This document shows positions 18,247 through 26,038 of a stretch of DNA of 64,000 nt, piece by piece. The stretch is from Trichococcus patagoniensis (GTDB taxonomy: Bacteria > Bacillota > Bacilli > Lactobacillales > Aerococcaceae): contig NZ_QAOM01000001.1 of NCBI RefSeq assembly GCF_003051085.1, positions 1 through 64,000 on the forward strand, read 5' to 3'. A program made the position numbers and the translations under genes. The notes below the pieces were generated by a model. It did no database searches, was not told where the DNA came from, and saw nothing but the letters and a program-made list of their open reading frames with translations. Positions within the stretch are counted from its first letter, which is position 1. Each line of letters begins with the position of its first letter.

Positions 18247-19782
18247 ATGATGGAAAAAGCTGCATTATTGGCCTTACAGAATGGATCGGATGTTCGCGGG
18301 ATCGCGATTGCGACGGAAAAACATGAAGCGACGCTGACGGCGGACAAAGTGACGCGCATCGGCTATGGTTTCGTGGATTGGCTTCAAAAAGGGAAAAACA
18401 TCAGCTTAAGCGGCGAAAAGAAAGTCAAAATTGCGATCGGACAGGACAGCCGCTTATCCGGTGGGGACATCAAAGCGGCACTAATGGCAGGCATGGCGCC
18501 TTATGCCGTCGAAATCATCGATGTCGGCCTCTGCACTACGCCGGCGATGTTCATGTCTACGCAGTACGAAGATTACGCCACGGATGCAGCAATCATGATC
18601 ACGGCCAGCCATCTCCCTTTTGAATACAACGGGCTGAAATTCTTCACCAAAACGGGTGGAGCGGAGCACGAAGATATCGAAGAAATTCTGGAATATGCCT
18701 ACGAAATGCCTGAAGCATTCGCTGAAAAAGCACAAGCGGCTGTTGTGACCGAGATGGACCTGCTTTCGACTTACGCAGCCGATCTCCAGGACAAAATCCG
18801 CAAAGGCATCGCTTCAGCGGAAAACCCTGAAAAACCTTTGACAGGACGCCACATCATCGTCGATGCCGGCAACGGGGCGGGCGGATTTTTTGTGGACCGG
18901 GTGCTGCAGCCATTGGGAGCCGACACTTCCGGCAGCCAATTCCTTGATCCGGACGGCACTTTCCCGAATCACGTTCCGAACCCTGACAATAAGGCCGCGA
19001 TGAAGAGCATCCAAGATGCGGTTATCGCAAACAAGGCCGATCTTGGGATCATCTTCGACACGGATGTGGACCGTTCCGCGATCGTCGACAGCGACGGAAA
19101 AGCGTTCAACCGCAACAATCTGATTGCGTTGATTTCGGCGGTACTGTTGAATGAAGAGCCGGGCGCGACAATCGTAACGAATTCTGCGACTTCCGCCCAT
19201 CTGGAAACGTTCATCACGGACCTTGGCGGCGTTCAGGACCGTTATCTGACCGGTTACCGGAATGTCATCAACCGCGGCATCGAATTGAATGAAGCGGGCA
19301 CCAATGCGGTGTTGGCTATCGAAACGAGCGGACATGCGGCGCTGAAGGAAAATTATTTCCTGGATGACGGTGCCTACCTGATCGCAAAACTGCTGGTCGC
19401 GGATGCGCAGTTGTCAACGGAAGGAAAACGCTTGGGCGATCTGATCGCGACACTTGGCCAGCCGGCTGAAACGATGGAGTACCGCTTTACGATCATCGAA
19501 GAACCGATTTTTGAAGTGGGCAACGCCATCATCAAGGATTTCGCAACTTTCATCGCTGCGACCGAGGACATGGCGTTGGTTGCGGATCATCTTGAGGGTG
19601 TGCGCGTGAATCTGAGCGGCGAGTGTGGGGAAGGCTGGTTCATCTTGCGTTTGAGCCTGCATGAGCCGTTGTTGGTATGGACGATCGAAAGCGATGAAAT
19701 CGGCAAACTGCCGTTAATTGCGAAAACGGTGCTGCCTTTCTTCAAGGGGCGTCCGGAATTGGATACGGGGCATCTTCACTAA
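18247..19782 (+). CDS. Phosphoglucomutase/phosphomannomutase family protein
   Basis: A ~511-residue alpha-D-phosphohexomutase. The phosphoserine loop is TASHLP (variant of TASHNP), the metal-binding loop DTDVDR and the sugar-binding loop ETSGH; the phosphate-binding C-terminal domain is divergent. The TASHLP form occurs in a subgroup annotated as phosphomannomutase/phosphoglucomutase in Firmicutes and Actinobacteria. It probably interconverts hexose 6- and 1-phosphates for polysaccharide precursors, but substrate choice is not certain. The start is ATG 18247 or 18250 after AAAAGGGG. It is monocistronic with a strong downstream terminator. Confidence 0.88.
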   Translation: MMEKAALLALQNGSDVRGIAIATEKHEATLTADKVTRIGYGFVDWLQKGKNISLSGEKKVKIAIGQDSRLSGGDIKAALMAGMAPYAVEIIDVGLCTTPAMFMSTQYEDYATDAAIMITASHLPFEYNGLKFFTKTGGAEHEDIEEILEYAYEMPEAFAEKAQAAVVTEMDLLSTYAADLQDKIRKGIASAENPEKPLTGRHIIVDAGNGAGGFFVDRVLQPLGADTSGSQFLDPDGTFPNHVPNPDNKAAMKSIQDAVIANKADLGIIFDTDVDRSAIVDSDGKAFNRNNLIALISAVLLNEEPGATIVTNSATSAHLETFITDLGGVQDRYLTGYRNVINRGIELNEAGTNAVLAIETSGHAALKENYFLDDGAYLIAKLLVADAQLSTEGKRLGDLIATLGQPAETMEYRFTIIEEPIFEVGNAIIKDFATFIAATEDMALVADHLEGVRVNLSGECGEGWFILRLSLHEPLLVWTIESDEIGKLPLIAKTVLPFFKGRPELDTGHLH

Positions 19783-19793
19783 GAAATCTCATC

Positions 19794-19844
19794 AAAAAAA
19801 GACTTTGCGGCAGGCATATGATTGCCTGCCGCAAAGTCTTTTTT
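19794..19844. terminator. Bidirectional Rho-independent terminator
   Basis: Near-perfect 22-bp stem containing GACTTTGCGGCAGGCA and its complement, flanked by A and T runs, between two convergent genes. Confidence 0.92.
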
Positions 19845-19850
19845 GTTTGC

Positions 19851-21221
19851 TTATTCGGTTACTTCGGGTTCTTCTTTTTCTTCCGAATCTGCAGAATCAA
19901 CATGGTTCTTCGGTTTCTTTGTCGTAAAAATATCGATGACGATAATCGAGTTTTTCTCTTTTTGGATGGCCTTGAAGCGGTAACCGTGGTATGCGACTTC
20001 TTCGCCTTCCTTGACGTCATACTTTTGGTCCAGCAGCCAGCCGCCCATCGTATCGACGTTTTCGTTGTCGATGTCCAGGCCGAACAGGTCGTTGACATCA
20101 TCGATCAGCATGCGGGCACTGATGCGGTAATGGTCCTCCCCCAGCATGATGAACTCCGGTTGATTTTTCGTCTCGAAATCATCGCTGATGTCGCCGACGA
20201 TTTCCTCCACGATGTCCTCCATCGAAACGAGGCCGCTCGTACCGCCGTATTCGTCAATCAGAATGGCTACTTGGTTGTGTTCCTTTTGCATTTTCACAAG
20301 GAGTTCCTTGATCGGAATCGTTTCGATGACCGTGATGACAGGACGAACGAAATCGGTGACGGTGAATTTGCTTTCGTCCTTGTTTTGGACAGCTTCGACA
20401 AAGGCAGCGAAGACTTCTTTGGTGTTGATGACGCCTACGATCGAGTCTTTATCCTCGCGCATGACCGGATAGCGGGTATACTTTTCCTGCTGAACGACAT
20501 TTGCGATATCGCTAAGCGTCATTTCGAAGTCGACCGCTACGATTTCCGTACGCGGAACCATGATTTCGCGCGCCATCCGCTCATCGAAGTTGAAGACATT
20601 TTCCACGAATTGGTACTCTTCGCGGTTGATTTCGCCGCTTTTCAGGCTTTGGCTCATGATCAGGCGGAGTTCTTCTTCGGATACATTGTCGTCCGATTCA
20701 CCGATCGTTTTCATTCCGATCGCTTTGGAAATGCCATTGGCGGTTTTGTTCAGCACAAAAATCAGTGGGAACATCACGCGGTACCAAATGTTCAAAGGTT
20801 TGGCGATGCGCAATCCTAACTTTTCAGTACGGCTCAAGGCGACGTTTTTCGGAACGAGTTCTCCGATGATGACTTGGATGGAAGTTAAAACAGCGAAGGA
20901 AACAACGAAGGACAGGATTGTCGCGATTGCGCTAGGGATCGGCAGGTTGCCAAAAAGTGTATCGAACAGACGTTTAAAGGTGGGATCCCCTAACCAACCT
21001 AAGCCGAGGGATGTGATTGTAACCCCCAGTTGCGTCGCTGAAAGATAACTGTCCAGTTTGACGGTCATATTTTTCAATAATTTTGCTTGCGGATTGCCTT
21101 CTTCAACAAGGAAATCCAGTCTGGAAGGGCGTATCCTGACCAGCACATATTCCGACATGACGAAAAAAGAAGCGATGAAGAGGATAAGAAAAAATAAGAT
21201 TAAACCGGTTGTAATTGACAT
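19851..21221 (-). CDS. Hemolysin-like CNNM/CorC family transporter (DUF21, CBS, CorC domains)
   Basis: An integral membrane protein of 456 residues from ATG 21221. It has an N-terminal DUF21 domain with three or four transmembrane helices (~1-190; TGLILFFLILFIASFFVMSE, VSFAVLTSIQVIIGELVPK), a CBS-domain pair (~205-335; MVPRTEIVAVD, EYGGTSGLVSMEDIVEEIVG) and a C-terminal CorC/HlyC transporter-associated domain (~350-430). The acidic C-terminal tail is typical. The family is linked to Mg2+ or Co2+ efflux. An in-frame GTG at 21260 overlaps the strongest Shine-Dalgarno. The ATG at 21221 follows a small hairpin. A ~260-base leader precedes it. Confidence 0.88.
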   Translation of the reverse strand: MSITTGLILFFLILFIASFFVMSEYVLVRIRPSRLDFLVEEGNPQAKLLKNMTVKLDSYLSATQLGVTITSLGLGWLGDPTFKRLFDTLFGNLPIPSAIATILSFVVSFAVLTSIQVIIGELVPKNVALSRTEKLGLRIAKPLNIWYRVMFPLIFVLNKTANGISKAIGMKTIGESDDNVSEEELRLIMSQSLKSGEINREEYQFVENVFNFDERMAREIMVPRTEIVAVDFEMTLSDIANVVQQEKYTRYPVMREDKDSIVGVINTKEVFAAFVEAVQNKDESKFTVTDFVRPVITVIETIPIKELLVKMQKEHNQVAILIDEYGGTSGLVSMEDIVEEIVGDISDDFETKNQPEFIMLGEDHYRISARMLIDDVNDLFGLDIDNENVDTMGGWLLDQKYDVKEGEEVAYHGYRFKAIQKEKNSIIVIDIFTTKKPKNHVDSADSEEKEEPEVTE

Positions 21222-21513
21222 AATTGATTGTCTGCTTCCTGCAAGGGCAGCAGACTTCACCTCCTGTGAAATAATGATCCTGAATAGGAAATTTCTTCAC
21301 GAGATCTCTGGTTTCACGCTGAAACAAATGAAAGCGACCAAAAGAATCCCTGAAAATACACGTTTTCGAAAATTCTTTTGGTCTACAGATGATTGTCATC
21401 TGATGCGTTCTGTCCCACTGGTGCCACCTACCTTAATAATTATTTAAGCAAAATTCGGTTATTTCAAAACGATACTTATGCTAAAATTATAAATCAAAAT
21501 AGAGAAATTGCAA
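21222..21513 (-). promoter_or_regulatory. Promoter and long structured leader of the CNNM/CorC gene
   Basis: On the - strand, -35 TTGCAA (21513-21508) and -10 TATAAT (21491-21486), 16-bp spacer, start transcription near 21479, ~258 bases before the start codon. The leader contains a GGTGGCACC element, hairpin AGATGA-CAA-TCATCT, a 12-bp stem GACCAAAAGAAT / ATTCTTTTGGTC and, just before ATG, AGGAGGTGAA followed by hairpin GTCTGCT / AGCAGAC. It is unlike a random spacer, but no riboswitch class could be assigned with confidence. Confidence 0.5.
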
Positions 21514-21680
21514 CACGAGCGCACTTCTGCTACTTAAGTCGGGTTTCTTATTTGAGCGATTCCTGTTACTATGATACGGAATCCTGTTATCGCGATGTGC
21601 CTTCATGTGACAAACTTATGTTGCTGCTCCACTGCCACACGCACCGCATAGGCATTCAGCAAGCCGGGGGGATGTAGAAA

Positions 21681-23780
21681 ATGAAGAAGGATGAAAAAAT
21701 GCAGAATAAACCATTTAAGGAAATTTTAAAAGCCGGTTGGGTCCGTTTCAACGAGAAACGCAAAAACCTCTGGCGGAAATACCGGATCAACAAGTTCATT
21801 GTATTGTCCTTGTTGATCTTTACATTGATCAGCAGCACCTATCTTGTCTTTTTGGCAAAGACCGCCAATGTCGAAAATCTGAAGGCCGGCCTGGAACAGA
21901 CAACCGTCATCTACGACCGCTACGGGAATGAAGCCGGAGAACTTTATTCGCAGAAAGGGACGTTCGTTACGATCGACCAGATTTCTCCGAACATCCAGAC
22001 TGCCGTCGTTTCGACGGAAGACAAGCGTTTCTACACGCACACCGGGGTTGACCCGATCGGAATCGGCCGTGCCGCTGTCGGTTTCGTGCTGAATGGCGGG
22101 AACATCGTCGGCGGGGGCTCGACACTTACACAACAGCTGGCCAAAAATGCCTACCTGACGTTGGATCAGACGCTGATCCGGAAAGCTAAGGAGCTGTTTC
22201 TGGCATTCGAAATCGAAAATAAATACACGAAGGACGAAATACTTGAGATGTACTTGAACAACGCCTACTTCGGTTCCGGGGTGTGGGGAGTCGAGGATGC
22301 TTCGCAGAAATACTTCGGAATCCCAGCGAGTGAAGTCAGCTTAGCGCAAGCAGCCGTTCTGGCGGGAATACTGAAGTCGCCGAGCTACTATAATCCGATT
22401 GATAATTATGAAGCGAGCACTGACAGAAGGAATACGGTCCTGCAGCTGTTGGCAGACAATGCGTTTATCGATCAAGCCACAGCGGATGCGGCAATCGCCG
22501 AAGATATCAATGTTGTGGATAACTATTATGCCGACAGCGGTTATAACTATCCCTACTATTTCGATGCGGTCATAAACGAGGCCATCAATACCTATGGACT
22601 GGATGAAGAGGATCTGCTGAACCGTGGCTACAAAATCTACACCGGTCTGGATCAGGATTATCAGATTCAGATGGATACTGCCTATGAGAATGCCTATCTG
22701 CCGGCTGCCGAAGACGGGACTTTGCTGCAGAGTGCTTCTGTTGCCTTGGAGCCGACCACAGGGGATGTTCTTGCGGTCGTCGGAGCAACAAATTATGAAG
22801 GTTTCCGTACCTTTAACCGCGCAACACAGATGTCTATGGCACCGGGTTCGACAATCAAACCGTTGTCCGTCTATACGCCGGCTCTTGAGGCGGGATACGA
22901 AGTGGACGCGGAAGTGATGGATGATGATTCTTTGACGTATGGCGATGACGCCTATTCTGTATGGAACTATAATCAGTACAGTCTTGATGATACGTTGCCG
23001 ATGTACCAAGCGCTTGCCGAGAGCAAGAACACGTCCGCTGTGTGGCTGTTGGACAAGCTTGGCATCCAAAAAGGGATCGCCAAGTTGGCGGATTTCGGGA
23101 TCCCCATCGGTGAAGCCGATGAAAATCTGGGCGCGATCGCCTTAGGAGGGATGAGCACCGGTGTGTCGCCAGTGCAGTTGGCCAGTGCGTATACGACTTT
23201 TGTGAATGAAGGGGTGCGCACAGAAGCGCGCTTCATCACGAAAATTGTCGATGCGACCGGTGCCGTGATCGTGGACAATACGAATCCGGAAACGAACCGT
23301 GTCACGACGGCGGCAGTCGCGGAGGAAATGACGAGCATGCTGATGGGCGTGTACGCAGATGGCGGAACCGGCGCATCGGCACAACCATCGAACGGCATGG
23401 TGATCGCCGGCAAGACCGGAACGACGGAGCTTGACCGGGAAACAGGCTACATCAAGTCGCAGTGGATGGTGGGGTACACGCCCGATCTTGTCGTCGCTAC
23501 TTGGTTGGGGTATGACGAAACCAATGAAGCCCACAATCTGAACAACGCCGGCAAGACGATGGCGAATTTGTACAGTGCCGAGATGGGCGCTTTGCTGTCG
23601 ATCAGCCCGCAGACAGAATTTATGGTCGCCGCTGCCGAAGAAACCTATGACAGTGGCATCATAAATGGGCTGAAAAATGGATTGGATGAGTTCATGAACG
23701 AAATGGGTTCGTTCGGACAGAGCATCGGCGAGGGTTCACAAAAATTGTTCGATTGGGCCAATGAAGCTTTTGGGCAGTAA
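21681..23780 (+). CDS. Class A penicillin-binding protein (PBP1A family)
   Basis: A 699-residue bifunctional peptidoglycan synthase. It has a short cytoplasmic N-terminus, one transmembrane anchor at about residues 38-60 (FIVLSLLIFTLISSTYLVF), a glycosyltransferase family 51 domain (~75-250) with catalytic Glu in STEDKRFYTH and the GGGSTLTQQLAKN motif, and a transpeptidase domain (~350-620). The latter has active Ser in PGSTIKP (S-x-x-K), SKN triad and KTGTTE. The C-terminal tail is short and lacks repeats. GGGGGG lies 9 bases before ATG. It acts outside the membrane in cell-wall synthesis. Monocistronic. Confidence 0.95.
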   Translation: MKKDEKMQNKPFKEILKAGWVRFNEKRKNLWRKYRINKFIVLSLLIFTLISSTYLVFLAKTANVENLKAGLEQTTVIYDRYGNEAGELYSQKGTFVTIDQISPNIQTAVVSTEDKRFYTHTGVDPIGIGRAAVGFVLNGGNIVGGGSTLTQQLAKNAYLTLDQTLIRKAKELFLAFEIENKYTKDEILEMYLNNAYFGSGVWGVEDASQKYFGIPASEVSLAQAAVLAGILKSPSYYNPIDNYEASTDRRNTVLQLLADNAFIDQATADAAIAEDINVVDNYYADSGYNYPYYFDAVINEAINTYGLDEEDLLNRGYKIYTGLDQDYQIQMDTAYENAYLPAAEDGTLLQSASVALEPTTGDVLAVVGATNYEGFRTFNRATQMSMAPGSTIKPLSVYTPALEAGYEVDAEVMDDDSLTYGDDAYSVWNYNQYSLDDTLPMYQALAESKNTSAVWLLDKLGIQKGIAKLADFGIPIGEADENLGAIALGGMSTGVSPVQLASAYTTFVNEGVRTEARFITKIVDATGAVIVDNTNPETNRVTTAAVAEEMTSMLMGVYADGGTGASAQPSNGMVIAGKTGTTELDRETGYIKSQWMVGYTPDLVVATWLGYDETNEAHNLNNAGKTMANLYSAEMGALLSISPQTEFMVAAAEETYDSGIINGLKNGLDEFMNEMGSFGQSIGEGSQKLFDWANEAFGQ

Positions 23781-23794
23781 GAATTGATTTAAGG

Positions 23795-23825
23795 AAAGAC
23801 AGGCTGTGACGGCTTGTCTTTTTTT
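23795..23825 (+). terminator. Rho-independent terminator of the PBP gene
   Basis: Stem AAGACAGGC / GGCTTGTCTT with a 6-base loop and a T run. Confidence 0.85.
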
Positions 23826-23965
23826 GTGCTTGTTGAGGAATGTCTGATAATTGTAGGGAATCGGACAAGCGGAGAGTAAAGGTACAGCGAGTTGTCCGAT
23901 AAGCCAGAAGAATCGGACAAGCTGAGCATAATGTTCTAAGAGATCGTTCGGCTTAATAAAAGTTT

Positions 23966-24124
23966 GTGCTCGATTTCTAACCGCGATTCATCACGCTCTG
24001 CGTAAACGCGTTCTGAATACCAGAAATCTCCGCCTAAGCTGACTAACACACACGGACAAAAAACGTCCGCTTTGTGTTAGTCCTCTTAGTGCTCGATTTC
24101 TAGAACGGGATTCATCACGCTCTG
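23966..24124. repeat. Foldback repeat family F2, copy 1
   Basis: Two near-identical 35-36 bp direct repeats (23966-24000 and 24089-24124; both contain GTGCTCGATTTCTA and GATTCATCACGCTCTG) flank a hairpin (ACTAACAC...GGAC / GTCC...GTGTTAGT). CAGAAATC before and GATTTCTAG after the hairpin extend the foldback. The same architecture recurs at 42205-42375. Further inverted TGTCCGAT/ATCGGACA pairs lie upstream (23893-23919). No ORF with a ribosome site was seen between the PBP gene and 24213. Confidence 0.7.
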
Positions 24125-24212
24125 ATAAGAACATATTTTCGTGTTTTTTGATGGCTTTATTGTTCGGATAATGTTATAGTTTAGGTAATATGCGAATGGA
24201 AGGAATGGGATA

Positions 24213-24563
24213 ATGAGTAATATTTATGATACGGCTTATGAGTTGGAAAAAAATCTGCGTGAGGCTTCTGTTTTTACTGAGTTGTCTTCAGCTTATGCTA
24301 CAATGAGAGAAGATAAAGTGGCTTTTGAGTTGTTTGAGGAGTTCCGTAATGTGCAAATCGGGCTGCAACAAAAACAAATGACAGGTGAAGCGATCACTGA
24401 TGATGATGTGGCTTCTGCTCAAGCAATTGCTGAGAGAGCATCCGGCAACGAAGTTATCCAATCTTTGATGGCTAAAGAACAACAGTTGAGCCAGTTGATG
24501 GAAGAAGTCAACGCCATCATCACAAAACCGTTGCAAGAATTATACGCGCCTGCACAAGATTAA
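24213..24563 (+). CDS. YlbF/YheA family protein
   Basis: A 116-residue all-helical protein of the YlbF/YmcA/YheA family. The whole chain matches the family pattern: an N-terminal helix pair (YDTAYELEKNLREASVF), a middle heptad region (FELFEEFRNVQIGLQQKQM) and NEVIQSLMAKEQQLSQLMEEVN. In Bacillus, YlbF and YmcA form the Y-complex acting with RNase Y on mRNA maturation, while YheA itself is less studied. GGAAGG precedes ATG. It sits upstream of the YhaO-YhaN-YhaM genes, an arrangement conserved in lactic acid bacteria, but with a 215-base gap that may hold a second promoter. Confidence 0.9.
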   Translation: MSNIYDTAYELEKNLREASVFTELSSAYATMREDKVAFELFEEFRNVQIGLQQKQMTGEAITDDDVASAQAIAERASGNEVIQSLMAKEQQLSQLMEEVNAIITKPLQELYAPAQD

Positions 24564-24778
24564 GACTTAATTTTTTACGATAAGCTGTGACCATTTCCGA
24601 AAGAATGGCCGGATGATAGATAAGGACAGGATTCAATGCATTGCCTATCAATGCCGTCCAATGTTCTTCATCCGATATTTGGCGGAAATGGCGCAGTTTT
24701 TTTGATTTTATATATTTTCCAAAGGGATTTTATCTTCTTTATCAGATTTAGCATAGAATGCGGAAGGAAGGACAGCTT

Positions 24779-26038
24779 GTGATTACATTTATCCATACAG
24801 CGGATCTCCATCTGGATAGCCCTTTTAAGGGGATAAAACAGCTGGAACCGCAACTTTTTGATGCCATTTACCAGTCCACTTTTGATTCCTTTCGGGAACT
24901 GGTGACGCAAGCCATCGCGGCGGAAGTTGATTTTTTTCTGATCAGCGGGGATATCTACGATGAGGAGAATCAGAGCGTAAAGGCGCAAGCTTTTCTGAGG
25001 GATGAACTGGGGCGGCTGGATCGTTCCGGTATCCCGGTTTATTTGTCGCATGGGAACCACGATTTTCTCGGAAGGGAAGCACTCAAACTGCAGCTTCCCG
25101 AAAACGTCACGGTCTTCGAAAAAGAAGTAACGACCGAAATGCTGACCACTAAAGCAGGGGAGCGGGTAGCCATCACCGGCTTCAGCTACCCTTCCAGATG
25201 GGTCGAGGAACGGATGATCGTCGAATACCCGAACCGGAATCACAGCGTGGATTACCACATCGGGATGCTGCATGGCTTTCTAGAAGGCTTGAACTCTTCC
25301 GAAGGCGTCTATGCGCCGTTTTCTTTAGGCGAATTGAACGCGAAAAACTATGATTATTGGGCTCTGGGGCATATCCATAAAAGGCAGCAGCTGCAGACGG
25401 CCCCGCCTGTCGTCTATTGCGGCAATACGCAAGGACGCAATCCGAACGAGACCGAAGCGAAAGGCGCTTATCTGGTAACGCTCCAAAAAGGGATGACGCC
25501 GACGCTGTCTTTTCTCCCGACGGCTCCGATTGTTTGGGAAAAAGAGACAGTTTCGTTGCTTGGATGCAAAACCCTGAATGATGTATTCGCGCGCATAGAG
25601 GAACGAATGGACCATCATCGCTCCCAGAGTGGATCGAGCGTTTTGTTGTCGCTGCTGTTCACGGACATCCAGGAGCTTCATCCCGATGTCGTCAAAAAGA
25701 TTGAGGACGAAGAGATGCTGGAGGGTGTCAGACAACGGTTGGAACGGCCTTTCATCTATCTTTATCAGTTGAAAATTGCGGTTGATACGGAAAAGGAACT
25801 GTTTTCTTTTGATCAGGTCATGAAGGAAAGTTTTTCGAAAAGTTGGACGGAAATCAATGGCGATGACGTATTCTATCAACAGCTGGATAACTTTTTCCAA
25901 CATCCGCTCATCCGGACGACATTCCCTGATTTAAAAAAAGACCGAAGTTTCAAAGAGGAAGTGCTGGCTGCAGCAAAGACCAGACTGGTGCAGGCGGTCG
26001 CGTTTGAGGAGGAAGACAGTGAAGATACGGAAGATTGA
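24779..26038 (+). CDS. yhaO: DNA repair exonuclease subunit, metallophosphoesterase YhaO
   Basis: A 419-residue calcineurin-like phosphoesterase of the SbcD/Mre11 type. Metal ligands lie in TADLHLDSP (residues ~7-15), SGDIYDE (~55-61), GNHD (~90) and GHIHKRQ (~200). GTG 24779 is the start: GGAAGGAAGG lies just upstream, and the extension to 24758 would include it. By analogy with Mre11-Rad50 it pairs with the SMC-like ATPase YhaN, whose gene overlaps its 3' end by 20 bases. Likely role: processing of DNA ends or hairpins. The function of YhaO/YhaN is inferred from family only. Confidence 0.92.
   Translation: MITFIHTADLHLDSPFKGIKQLEPQLFDAIYQSTFDSFRELVTQAIAAEVDFFLISGDIYDEENQSVKAQAFLRDELGRLDRSGIPVYLSHGNHDFLGREALKLQLPENVTVFEKEVTTEMLTTKAGERVAITGFSYPSRWVEERMIVEYPNRNHSVDYHIGMLHGFLEGLNSSEGVYAPFSLGELNAKNYDYWALGHIHKRQQLQTAPPVVYCGNTQGRNPNETEAKGAYLVTLQKGMTPTLSFLPTAPIVWEKETVSLLGCKTLNDVFARIEERMDHHRSQSGSSVLLSLLFTDIQELHPDVVKKIEDEEMLEGVRQRLERPFIYLYQLKIAVDTEKELFSFDQVMKESFSKSWTEINGDDVFYQQLDNFFQHPLIRTTFPDLKKDRSFKEEVLAAAKTRLVQAVAFEEEDSEDTED

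Noticed and set aside
19818-20819. A 333-codon open frame on the + strand
   Set aside because: It is antisense to the well-conserved CNNM/CorC gene on the - strand, has no Shine-Dalgarno or homology-like features and a biased composition (runs of F, D and V).
21416-21432. T-box-like GGTGGCACC element (on the - strand) upstream of the CNNM gene
   Set aside because: The rest of the T-box consensus (GGGTGGNACCGCG context, adjacent terminator with T run, stem I motifs) is not present, and the gene is not a synthetase or amino acid gene.
24564-24778. Possible RNA gene between the YlbF-like gene and yhaO
   Set aside because: Short complementary pieces (CCATTTCC...GGAAATGG) exist, but no stable stem with terminator or known consensus was found.
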